Source of the DNA: Flavobacteriales bacterium
Lineage (GTDB): Bacteria; Bacteroidota; Bacteroidia; Flavobacteriales_E; Vicingaceae
Reading direction: 5' to 3'
Length of the DNA stretch: 34,017 nt
Assembly (NCBI GenBank): GCA_020635795.1
Contig: JACJZD010000008.1
Location: 1-34,017, forward strand
The notes beneath the pieces were generated by a model. It made no database searches, was not told the origin of the DNA, and was given only the letters and a program-made list of their open reading frames with translations. Shown here one piece after another: positions 24,738-32,355 of the stretch. The stretch's first letter is position 1; each line of letters starts with the position of its first letter. The position numbers were made by a program, and so were the translations under genes.

Positions 24738-24774
24738 AAAACCAACTTATTGCCAATCGCAATAAGTTGGTTTT
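24738..24774 (-). terminator. Intra-operon hairpin between atpE and atpF
   Basis: AAAACCAACTTATTG (24738-24752) and CAATAAGTTGGTTTT (24760-24774) form a perfect 15-bp stem with a 7-base loop. In the atp transcript direction it is followed by a short T run. It lies directly after the atpE stop (24782), so it may act as a partial terminator or as a 3'-end stabiliser for the atpB-atpE message. Confidence 0.7.
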
Positions 24775-24781
24775 AGTTTTT

Positions 24782-24979
24782 TTAAAGACCCATAAGACCT
24801 ACAACAACACCAAATAATGCAACACCCTCTACAAGAGCTGCTGCAATAATCATTGCTGTTTGAATCTTAGCGGTAGCTTCTGGTTGTCTTGCGATAGCGT
24901 CCATTGCTGAACCACCAATTCTACCAATACCTAATCCGGCACCGATAACTGCTAAACCTGCTCCAATTGCTGCGTACAT
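24782..24979 (-). CDS. atpE: F-type ATP synthase c subunit
   Basis: 65 residues, two membrane helices. The first has the glycine-rich packing motif (GAGLAVIGAGLGIGRIGG), the polar loop is ARQPEA, and the second carries the ion-binding Glu in ALVEGVALFGVV. No Ser or Thr follows that Glu as in the classic sodium-binding signature, which points to protons. It forms the rotor ring and is needed in more copies than any other subunit. It is followed by a hairpin that could raise its relative expression. Confidence 0.96.
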   Translation of the reverse strand: MYAAIGAGLAVIGAGLGIGRIGGSAMDAIARQPEATAKIQTAMIIAAALVEGVALFGVVVGLMGL

Positions 24980-25015
24980 AACTTTTATATATTTAGTTAA
25001 ACAAAAAATTACAAA

Positions 25016-26122
25016 TTAATGATGTTCGTGCTCTGCTACAGCTGTTCCAATAAACAATGCTGAAAGCATAGTAAAAACATAAGCCTGTAAAAAAGCTACT
25101 AATAACTCTAATACAGATATAAACAATGCGAATGGAACTGAAACAGCTGCCATTCCAATATTTTTAAAAATAAAAATTAACGATACCAAACTTAACACAA
25201 CAATATGACCTGCTGTAATATTTGCAAATAAACGAATCATTAACGCAAACGGCTTAGTTAATATACCAACCAACTCAATAGGCATTAAAATTAACTTTAC
25301 AGGCGCTGGTGCTCCTGGCATCCAGAAAATATGACCCCAATACTCTTTATTACCATTAAGATTTGTAATAATTAAGGTAAAGGTTGCTAAAACAAGCGTT
25401 ACTGCAATATTACCCGTTAAGTTTGCTCCACCTATCCATGGAATTAAACCCAATAAATTGTTGAACCAGATAAAAAAGAATACCGTTAACAAATAAGGCA
25501 TAAATTTCATGTATTTTTTCTCACCAATATTTACTAAGGCAATATCATCTCTAACAAACACAATTAATGGCTCCATAAAAGATGCAATACCTTTTGGTGC
25601 AATAGCCCCATTTTTTTTGTAATGACCAGCTGTTTTTATGAAAACGAAGAATAAAAGAATTACAGACATCAACATTGCAAAGACATTTTTTGTAATGGAT
25701 AAATCTATCGGTCTTGTAGTTGTTTCATAATCAAAACCAACAGGCGCACCGTCTTTTAGTTGATATATCTTTTCATTAAACTTAATAAATCTCATTCCTT
25801 TCTTTTCAACAGCATGATGCCCCATATTATCGTGATGGAATTCACTAGATAAAAAAGTAACCAAGCCATTATTAGTCCAAAGAATTATAGGAAGAGGCAT
25901 TGAATAGGAGTGTCCGTTGTAATCAAAAAAATGCCAATCATGAGCGTCAGCAATGTGATGCATAATAACTGGAATTGGATCGTATTTAGAATTTTCTTCA
26001 GTTTTATGATTTTCGTCATGTTCTGAAATAATTTCACTTGGATTATTAGCATGTATCAAACCAACAAAAACCAGTGAAAGCACTGAAAATACTAGGGTTT
26101 TGATGAATTTATCTTTTAACAT
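25016..26122 (-). CDS. atpB: F-type ATP synthase a subunit
   Basis: 368 residues from the ATG at 26120-26122 (MLKDKFIKTLVFSV). The frame is open further upstream to a TTG at 26156-26158, but that lies inside the promoter -7 box and cannot be translated from that promoter. The N-terminal 150 residues are an extension with a signal-like first helix and His-rich stretches (HHDNMGHHAVEKKG), usual in Bacteroidota a subunits. The core holds the essential Arg in MIRLFANITAGH and ends AVAEHEHH. It forms the proton half-channels next to the c ring. It is the first gene of the atpBEFHAG group. Confidence 0.95.
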   Translation of the reverse strand: MLKDKFIKTLVFSVLSLVFVGLIHANNPSEIISEHDENHKTEENSKYDPIPVIMHHIADAHDWHFFDYNGHSYSMPLPIILWTNNGLVTFLSSEFHHDNMGHHAVEKKGMRFIKFNEKIYQLKDGAPVGFDYETTTRPIDLSITKNVFAMLMSVILLFFVFIKTAGHYKKNGAIAPKGIASFMEPLIVFVRDDIALVNIGEKKYMKFMPYLLTVFFFIWFNNLLGLIPWIGGANLTGNIAVTLVLATFTLIITNLNGNKEYWGHIFWMPGAPAPVKLILMPIELVGILTKPFALMIRLFANITAGHIVVLSLVSLIFIFKNIGMAAVSVPFALFISVLELLVAFLQAYVFTMLSALFIGTAVAEHEHH

Positions 26123-26155
26123 AAGTCTTAATTTTCCGCCTCTCAAAATTGGCTG

Positions 26156-26185
26156 CAAATGTAGGTAATTATTTTATTTCAACAA
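26156..26185 (-). promoter_or_regulatory. Promoter of the atpBEFHAG operon
   Basis: On the minus strand, TACATTTG (26156-26163) matches the -7 box and TTG (26183-26185) lies 19 bases upstream. The expected transcript start near 26150 gives a leader of about 27 bases before the atpB ATG. Confidence 0.75.
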
Positions 26186-26302
26186 TGTATTTTTATAAAT
26201 AATTCATTGTTTTTTACGTGCCTTTTTTTTGTGAGAAAAGACCTACTATCTAATCGTTTATAAAACAGATTATTAGAAATAAAAACTTCGAAAAATATGA
26301 TG

Positions 26303-26698
26303 CTAGTTTTTATTTTGTTTGAGGTTCAAATATTTGATAACGGAAGTCGCTTCGAAAGCGATATAAATAAAGAAAACTATAAAAAAGTTGATTACAATAA
26401 TTTTAGATTGGGAAGTAGGTAAAGAAAAATAAGGGTATAAAAATAAAACGGATGCAATCATTTTAAACAACACAAAGCCTAAATAAACAAATCCAGTTTT
26501 ATCAGGGCTTTTATCTGTTATTTTATTAGTAACAATAATTACTATAGCGGTGATTAAAAACACAAAGCCATGCATCTTTGCTATGTCTTTAAATTCAAAC
26601 GAATCGAATGGAATTAAAAAGCTGAATATTACTTGAAAAGAAAAAACAACTACAGAAAAAAGTAAAAGTTTAATAAAACTTTTATTTGTCAGAATCAT
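26303..26698 (-). CDS. Small four-helix membrane protein upstream of atpB (DUF6168-like)
   Basis: 131 residues with four predicted membrane helices (about 9-30, 42-60, 69-92, 98-120). It overlaps the end of the atpZ gene by 17 bases and precedes atpB by 180 bases. Position suggests a role like AtpI, an assembly or ion-supply factor for the ATP synthase, but the sequence has no motif that proves it. I associate it with the flavobacterial DUF6168 family from position and size only. Confidence 0.65.
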   Translation of the reverse strand: MILTNKSFIKLLLFSVVVFSFQVIFSFLIPFDSFEFKDIAKMHGFVFLITAIVIIVTNKITDKSPDKTGFVYLGFVLFKMIASVLFLYPYFSLPTSQSKIIVINFFIVFFIYIAFEATSVIKYLNLKQNKN

Positions 26699-26933
26699 CT
26701 TTACCTAATTTAATAACCTCTCTAATAATTAAATACAAAGCTAAAGCCACACCTAATAGCGAACAAACAATGGTTAAGTACGGTTTATTTAGATTGAAAT
26801 GTGAATCGAGTTTTTTTCCACCCCATGCACTTACTCCTATTATTACTCCCATTTGAACAGCTACACCAGAAAATCTAGCATATTGACTAAGCGAACTGTT
26901 GGGCTTTTTCGAGGGTTTCTCGTTTTTCATCAT
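26682..26933 (-). CDS. AtpZ/AtpI-family ATP synthase accessory protein
   Basis: 83 residues with a basic N-terminus and two membrane helices (FSGVAVQMGVIIGVSAWGG and YLTIVCSLLGVALALYLII). The QMG...GVSAWGGKKLD pattern is typical of AtpZ. These proteins assist c-ring assembly or cation supply to the F-type ATPase. The start (MMKNEKPSKK) lies inside the bactofilin gene, a 47-base overlap in a different frame. The core QYARFSG motif begins only about ten bases before the bactofilin stop, so some overlap is unavoidable. Confidence 0.85.
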   Translation of the reverse strand: MMKNEKPSKKPNSSLSQYARFSGVAVQMGVIIGVSAWGGKKLDSHFNLNKPYLTIVCSLLGVALALYLIIREVIKLGKDDSDK

Positions 26934-27315
26934 TCTTTATACCTTTTACAACTCCACCCATATTACATGCTCCAGTAAAGTTTGCTCCAGGTTCTACAGA
27001 TAATTTACCTGTTTTTATATCACCAATAATATTAGCGGTTGACTTTAGCAACAACAATTCCTTAACAATAATGTTAGCTTGAATATTACCTGAAATATCG
27101 GCATTATTACAACTAATTTCTCCTTCAACAACACCAGTTTGTCCAACCACTATTTTGCCGTCAGAGTAAATTTTTCCTGACAATGTTCCGTCAATTCTAA
27201 TATCACCAACACATTTGATCTCTCCTTTAATTTCTGTTCCTTTTCTAATAATGTTAATTGCTGATGAATCAGCTTCTTGATTTTTTGCCATGGTTGAGGA
27301 ATTTTTGTTAAACAT
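26887..27315 (-). CDS. Bactofilin (polymer-forming cytoskeletal protein)
   Basis: 142 residues from the ATG at 27313-27315 (MFNKNSSTMAK). A TTG four codons upstream and a later ATG (27291-27293) are alternatives. The core is the bactofilin beta-helix of short repeats: NIIRKGTEIKGEIKCVGDIR, IDGTLSGKIYSDGKIVVG, VVEGEISCNNADISGNI, followed by IIGDIKTGKLSVEPGANF. Bactofilins polymerise without nucleotide and often position cell-wall enzymes. A -7 box lies about 30 bases upstream, and an M23 peptidase is divergently encoded beyond porW/sprE. Confidence 0.92.
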   Translation of the reverse strand: MFNKNSSTMAKNQEADSSAINIIRKGTEIKGEIKCVGDIRIDGTLSGKIYSDGKIVVGQTGVVEGEISCNNADISGNIQANIIVKELLLLKSTANIIGDIKTGKLSVEPGANFTGACNMGGVVKGIKNDEKRETLEKAQQFA

Positions 27316-27344
27316 AAAATAGGTCAATTACTAAAATAGTGAAA

Positions 27345-27374
27345 CAAATATAAAAAACATTAATTTAATCCAAA
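27345..27374 (-). promoter_or_regulatory. Promoter for the bactofilin-atpZ genes
   Basis: On the minus strand, TATATTTG (27345-27352) is a -7 box and TTTG (27371-27374) lies 18 bases upstream, inside the end of the porW/sprE gene. Confidence 0.6.
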
Positions 27375-29948
27375 CTGTTTGGTAAAGAAATTTAAATAGT
27401 CAGGTATATTCTTGTCTTTATAAAAAATCACAAAATTATCATTAGAAATAATGAAGTATTGATAGCCTTTCGCATTAATTTCCGATAAATGCTCCTGATT
27501 AAACTTAAATGACTGGTAATAATCTTTTGCAGCATCTTCGTTTTTAAATTCTTTGACTGTGATTATTTGGTTTAATCCATTTAAGAATATACTACTTACA
27601 TTAAAAGTCTCGTTTTGATAAAACGTAGTATTAAAGTTTGAAATATCAACCTTGTATTTGTTTGTATTGTTATCGTTAGAAGGTATAATTGCTATAAAAG
27701 TATAAACATCATCTGGTTTATAGCTATATTTTTCAACTGATGATGCCGAATTGGACGATGTAGTTTTACCAACCCCTTGATTTATTTTATCCAAAATAGT
27801 TTTTGCTTCGGCTGCAACTGGTGATGCAGAATGATTTTTTATCACCGTTTCTAAAGCCGTTTTAAATGTATCAACGGGACTAACCTGTCCTATTGCAAGT
27901 GCTTCCAGAAAATCAAACTTATCTTGCAAATGATTATCGGCAAAAATAGAACGAGATTTGTCAACCCTTGTCATAACCAAGCTATACTTTCCTTCTTTAT
28001 ACAAATCGAAAATTATACTGTAATAATTGTCTACACGTTTTCGTCCTTCACGAGTTGCTTTATTGTATGTTGGGTCTTGAATAATTCTTGCATATTCACT
28101 TTCTGGGTAGTTTTGAATAATTAACCTCATGTATTTTTCACGCATGGGATCATTATTTGTAGTCAAACTAATTCTATAAAGGTTGTACCATGTTGGCAAA
28201 ACATATCTACATGTATCATAACGAACCAGCAAATCTTCAAACGACAATACCGACTGCTCATAATCCATAAAATCTTCGCGATAAATATTACCTAAGGCAT
28301 AAAGTGCTTCAATGATTTTATTGTGAGAAACATTCATTTTTTTCTCATCTAAAGGTAAAAATTGAAGGTAGTAATCTGGGTCAGTCTTTTCGTTTATCAC
28401 TATACTGTCAGAAATTGTTGAATCATTACCAACTGTAGTTAGTTCTTCATCAAAATTAATACTTGCTTGCTTGTTAGCTCTCCTCCAGTTATCTTCTAAT
28501 TTTCGATTACCCCAATTTTTAACAAAATCGTTATATCCAAACCCAATAATGGTAGAGTTATAGAAATACCATTTACCATTTGATGTTGCATTTATTCCAG
28601 TAGCTGTATTGTTAGGTATGCCAGCATTATTAGCCTGTAATGCCTCTAATTCTGCTTGTTTTTGTTCTGCTAAAATTTCATTAGCAATAAGTTGTTCTAT
28701 CGATTGTTTTCTGTAATCCAAATCAGTCGCCATTTTTTGTAAACTATCCTCAGTTTGCACAATATTGATGTTTTCCACCAACTCCCCTAAAGCCTTAGTC
28801 CGAGAATAAATATTATCGTAATCGTTATAAGTTTCTGGTAAAAACGTCATACAACTATCGTAATACATTTGTGCTGGAACATATTTTGGTTTGGCATAAT
28901 ACAATTCCCCTAAACGTAAATATGATAATGCTTTTTGTTTTTGATTTCCCACACTTGCCCAAGCTGATTTTTTTAAATATTCAATCCCTAAAGGTTCATC
29001 ATTTTGTTTAAATGCGATGTCTGCCAAAGCATAATAAATTTGATCTAAAAACTCTTTGTTTTTAGCATCTTTCATCATTTTGGTTAACATTTTCTTTACG
29101 TCATCATTGTCTTTTCCTTCCACATCAAATGATAGTGCTCTACTAATTTGAGCATTAAACAACATGTCGTAACGAGGTTTTAAATCAATAACTTTCGTAA
29201 ATAATTCAGATGCTTTGCTAAATTCTTTCTTTTTGAGCCACAACTGAGCCAACACATAATTGAATCGCTGCTTTTCTTTTCTATTTTTTGTTGTTTTTAA
29301 CGCCTCCTCTAATTTTGCAATAGCATCGTCATATTGTTTTTTTCGAATAAAAAAATCAGCATATACGGCATTGTATTCGCTTTTAAATTTATCTGGAGGA
29401 GCCTTGCCCTCATCCATTAATTTTAAATAAACTTCAGCCTTGCTCATTTCGTTTAGCTCCATGTGTGTTCTCGCCAACCATATTAATGCTAAGTATTTTT
29501 CTGGCTTTTTATTGTACGCTTTTGCTAAGTATTCAAAGATTTCGATAGCTAGATAACGCTCATGCTTATTTACTCGAGCTTTACCAATAATCATGTAACA
29601 ATCATCAACCCATCTATTGTGTTCTTCTTTTTTTACATATATCGAGTGTCTATCTATTGCCTCCGAACATTTTTCTATGGCTTTATCCATGTCAGGATAT
29701 AAACTCTTCGATTTTTCTTCGTTTGGAAGAATAAAAAGAGGTATTAATTCCGAGAAATCATCAACGTGTTCATCAAGCAACTTTTGATTGGTTGCTTTCA
29801 TTATTTCTTTTGCATTAAAATAGTAGTTGTATCTAGTAGTTGTATTGTGGTAAGCTCTACGAGTAAACGAATTCTTTTTTGTAGAACAAGCCATTAAAAC
29901 CAATACGAATATTGCAATAACGAATTTTATGTTGAACGTAAATTTCAA
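27360..29948 (-). CDS. Type IX secretion system TPR lipoprotein PorW/SprE
   Basis: 862 residues. A lipoprotein signal ends LVLMAC, with Cys21 as the lipidated residue. The mature N-terminus RRAYHNTTTRYNYYFNAKE resembles the start of SprE/PorW. The body is TPR repeats (e.g. YLAIEIFEYLAKAYNKKPEK, DDAIAKLEEALKTTKNRKEK). The C-terminal domain has VDISNFNTTFYQNETFNVSS and TVKEFKNEDAAKDYYQSF, a module I associate with this family. In Flavobacterium johnsoniae SprE is needed for gliding and T9SS secretion. The window encodes T9SS cargo proteins, in keeping with this. It precedes bactofilin and the atp genes. Confidence 0.82.
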   Translation of the reverse strand: MKFTFNIKFVIAIFVLVLMACSTKKNSFTRRAYHNTTTRYNYYFNAKEIMKATNQKLLDEHVDDFSELIPLFILPNEEKSKSLYPDMDKAIEKCSEAIDRHSIYVKKEEHNRWVDDCYMIIGKARVNKHERYLAIEIFEYLAKAYNKKPEKYLALIWLARTHMELNEMSKAEVYLKLMDEGKAPPDKFKSEYNAVYADFFIRKKQYDDAIAKLEEALKTTKNRKEKQRFNYVLAQLWLKKKEFSKASELFTKVIDLKPRYDMLFNAQISRALSFDVEGKDNDDVKKMLTKMMKDAKNKEFLDQIYYALADIAFKQNDEPLGIEYLKKSAWASVGNQKQKALSYLRLGELYYAKPKYVPAQMYYDSCMTFLPETYNDYDNIYSRTKALGELVENINIVQTEDSLQKMATDLDYRKQSIEQLIANEILAEQKQAELEALQANNAGIPNNTATGINATSNGKWYFYNSTIIGFGYNDFVKNWGNRKLEDNWRRANKQASINFDEELTTVGNDSTISDSIVINEKTDPDYYLQFLPLDEKKMNVSHNKIIEALYALGNIYREDFMDYEQSVLSFEDLLVRYDTCRYVLPTWYNLYRISLTTNNDPMREKYMRLIIQNYPESEYARIIQDPTYNKATREGRKRVDNYYSIIFDLYKEGKYSLVMTRVDKSRSIFADNHLQDKFDFLEALAIGQVSPVDTFKTALETVIKNHSASPVAAEAKTILDKINQGVGKTTSSNSASSVEKYSYKPDDVYTFIAIIPSNDNNTNKYKVDISNFNTTFYQNETFNVSSIFLNGLNQIITVKEFKNEDAAKDYYQSFKFNQEHLSEINAKGYQYFIISNDNFVIFYKDKNIPDYLNFFTKQFGLN

Positions 29949-30080
29949 ATCGAATGGAACAATAACTTAAATTTTTGCTCTTTATTATTAATTAATCCGC
30001 TAAAATACTTATTTACTTGAAATATTTTTAAAGAATAGCTTATTCTAAGTGTATTGTAATAAGTTAACAAGCTAAAAAAG

Positions 30081-30088
30081 TATATTTG
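30081..30088 (+). promoter_or_regulatory. -7 promoter box of the M23 peptidase gene
   Basis: TATATTTG matches TAnnTTTG, 18 bases before the ATG. The nearest TTG upstream (30054-30056) is 24 bases away, slightly long. Confidence 0.5.
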
Positions 30089-30106
30089 CAATAATAATTA
30101 GTAGAA

Positions 30107-30973
30107 ATGGCAGTTCCAGATAAGAAACCTAAAAAGTTTCAGAAACTAAAACATAAGTACAGATTTGTTATTTTAAATGACGAAACATTTGAAGAGAAGT
30201 TGAATTTCAAATTGTCTCAATTAAATGTATTTACTGCTTTTGGAGTTGGCTCTTTATTACTGATTACACTTGTAACTGTTTTGATTGCTTTTACCCCTTT
30301 ACGAGAGTTTATTCCTGGTTATACTGATGTAAAAATTCGTAAAACGGGTATTGAAAACACTTTGAAAATTGACTCATTAGAATTGGTATTAAAACAACGC
30401 GAACAGTACCTAGAAAATATTAATCGCGTTATACAAGGTGAACCTTTAGTGATGAATGATTCTGTTGTTGTAGATACTACTGTGAATTATAAAAACATAG
30501 TAAACAAGAAAATTCCACAAGATTCAGTATTGAGGGTGATGATTGAAACCGAAGAAAAATATAACTTGTTCAAAACAGCAGGAAAAACACCTGGCAGTAT
30601 TAGTAATTTTATTTTCTTTAGTCCTTTAAAAGGTATCGTTACAGAAGTTTTTGATGCTAAAAAATTACATTTTGGAGTAGATTTAGTTGCACCAAAAAAC
30701 GAAGCCATTAAAGCGACATTAGATGGTACCGTTATTTTTGCAGAATGGACTGCAGAAACTGGATATGTTATACAAATACAACACAGCAGTAATTTAATAT
30801 CTATTTACAAACACAACTCCGTTTTGCATAAAAAACAAGGCGACAAAGTTAAAGCAGGAGATGTTATTGCTATTGTAGGTAATACTGGTGAATTATCTTC
30901 TGGTCCACACCTTCATTTTGAATTATGGTATAATGGAATACCTTTAAACCCTCAAGAATACATGATATTTTAA
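30107..30973 (+). CDS. Membrane-anchored M23 (LytM-type) peptidoglycan endopeptidase
   Basis: 288 residues. A basic cytoplasmic start (KKPKKFQKLKHKYRF) leads to one membrane helix (about residues 45-65), a linker of about 110 residues with a coiled-coil part (KIDSLELVLKQREQYLENIN), and a LytM domain. Zinc ligands are visible as HFGVD (about 188-192) and HLHFE (about 268-272). Such enzymes cut peptide cross-bridges in peptidoglycan. It is divergent from porW/sprE and near a bactofilin gene, a pairing seen in other bacteria where bactofilins localise M23 enzymes. It ends at a strong terminator. Confidence 0.92.
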   Translation: MAVPDKKPKKFQKLKHKYRFVILNDETFEEKLNFKLSQLNVFTAFGVGSLLLITLVTVLIAFTPLREFIPGYTDVKIRKTGIENTLKIDSLELVLKQREQYLENINRVIQGEPLVMNDSVVVDTTVNYKNIVNKKIPQDSVLRVMIETEEKYNLFKTAGKTPGSISNFIFFSPLKGIVTEVFDAKKLHFGVDLVAPKNEAIKATLDGTVIFAEWTAETGYVIQIQHSSNLISIYKHNSVLHKKQGDKVKAGDVIAIVGNTGELSSGPHLHFELWYNGIPLNPQEYMIF

Positions 30974-31009
30974 AAAGAAAGGCGACAAAAATTTGTCGCC
31001 TTTCTTTTT
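30972..31009. terminator. Bidirectional terminator between the M23 and acyl-CoA dehydrogenase genes
   Basis: AAAAAGAAAGGCGACAAA (30972-30989) and TTTGTCGCCTTTCTTTTT (30992-31009) form a perfect 18-bp stem, A-rich on one side and T-rich on the other. It serves both converging genes. Confidence 0.9.
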
Positions 31010-31026
31010 ACCTTTTATTACTTTTA

Positions 31027-32223
31027 TTAAAACTGAGTTCCGTCATTTTTAAAAGCACTAATACCCGTTACATCCATACCAGTAATTAACAAATGGATAT
31101 CATGTGTTCCTTCGTAAGTAATTACTGATTCTAAATTTGCCATGTGGCGCATAATTGAATATTCACCAGTAATACCCATTCCACCATGTATTTGGCGAGC
31201 CTCTCTAGCAATTTTTATAGCCATATCAACATTGTTTCTTTTGGCCATAGATATTTGTGCAGATGTTGCTTTACCTTCATTACGTAAAACTCCTAATCGC
31301 CATGTTAACAACTGTGCTTTGGTAATTTCAGTTATCATTTCAGCCAATTTCTTTTGTGTTAATTGAAATGATGCAATTGGCACACCAAATTGTATTCTTT
31401 CTTTTGAATACCTTAATGCCGAATCATAACAATCCATCGCTGCACCAATAGCTCCCCAAGCAATTCCATAACGAGCTGAATCTAAACAACCAAGCGGAGC
31501 TCCTAATCCAGATTTATTTGGTAATAAGTTAGCTTTTGGAACTTTAACATTATCAAAAACCAACTCTCCTGTAATTGACGCTCTTAACGACCATTTATCG
31601 TGAGTTTCTGGAGTGGTAAACCCTTCCATTCCTCTTTCAACCAATAAGCCATGTATTCTTCCTCTTTCGTCTTTTGCCCAAACCACAGCAACATCAGCAA
31701 TAGGAGCATTGGTAATCCACATTTTGGCACCATTTAATAGGTAATGATCGCCCATATCCTTAAAATTAGTTACCATTCCTCCAGGGTTTGAACCATGATC
31801 AGGTTCAGTTAACCCAAAACATCCCATAAACTCACCAGTAGCTAATTTTGGTAAAAATCTCATTCGTTGTTCTTCGTTTCCATATTTCCAAATAGGATAC
31901 ATTACCAAACTACTTTGTACAGAAGAAGTAGAACGCACACCTGAATCACAACGTTCTAATTCTTGCATAATTAAGCCATAAGAAATCTGATCTAAACCTG
32001 GCCCACCATATTCCGCAGGAATATAAGGTCCAAAACCACCAACTTCTGCTAAACCTGGTATAATTTGTTTAGGAAACTGAGCTTTTTGAGCATATTCCTC
32101 AATGATTGGAGAAACATCTTTTTTTATCCATGCTCTTACTGTATCTCTAATTAATTTATGCTCATCAGTTAACAATTCATCTAAATTGTAATAGTCTGGA
32201 GCTTGAAATCTATCGTCTGCCAT
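31027..32223 (-). CDS. Acyl-CoA dehydrogenase, glutaryl-CoA dehydrogenase-like
   Basis: 398 residues, full-length FAD enzyme. Features: FGLTEPDHGSNPGGM for FAD and substrate binding, WITNAPIADVAVVWA, RYGIAWGAIGAAMDCYDSAL, KERIQFGVPIASFQLTQKKL, the QIHGGMGITGEYSIMRHM FAD contact, and the catalytic Glu in TYEGTHDIHLLITG. The C-terminal TGISAF and the position of that Glu match glutaryl-CoA dehydrogenase, which oxidises and decarboxylates glutaryl-CoA to crotonyl-CoA in lysine and tryptophan breakdown. Substrate is inferred from these motifs only. The gene is monocistronic, with a palindrome over its promoter. Confidence 0.9.
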   Translation of the reverse strand: MADDRFQAPDYYNLDELLTDEHKLIRDTVRAWIKKDVSPIIEEYAQKAQFPKQIIPGLAEVGGFGPYIPAEYGGPGLDQISYGLIMQELERCDSGVRSTSSVQSSLVMYPIWKYGNEEQRMRFLPKLATGEFMGCFGLTEPDHGSNPGGMVTNFKDMGDHYLLNGAKMWITNAPIADVAVVWAKDERGRIHGLLVERGMEGFTTPETHDKWSLRASITGELVFDNVKVPKANLLPNKSGLGAPLGCLDSARYGIAWGAIGAAMDCYDSALRYSKERIQFGVPIASFQLTQKKLAEMITEITKAQLLTWRLGVLRNEGKATSAQISMAKRNNVDMAIKIAREARQIHGGMGITGEYSIMRHMANLESVITYEGTHDIHLLITGMDVTGISAFKNDGTQF

Positions 32224-32245
32224 AATGTATTTTTTTAATCAATGG

Positions 32246-32266
32246 CAAATGTAGATATTCTACATT
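32246..32266 (-). promoter_or_regulatory. -7 box and overlapping palindromic operator of the acyl-CoA dehydrogenase gene
   Basis: On the minus strand TACATTTG (32246-32253) matches the -7 box, 22 bases before the ATG. A perfect 8-3-8 inverted repeat, AATGTAGA-TAT-TCTACATT (32248-32266), overlaps it. This is the form of a repressor site; the regulator is unknown and not in the window. Confidence 0.55.
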
Positions 32267-32355
32267 AAGTATAAAATTTATTGAGATAAATTGAATGTAT
32301 ATTTTTTAGTTTGACGCTATTTTTATGATAGTCATCATAAAAAGCAATATTCCGT

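Noticed and set aside
26123..26158. TTG start extending atpB by 12 residues
   Set aside because: It falls inside the -7 box of the atp promoter, so the extension would not be transcribed from it.
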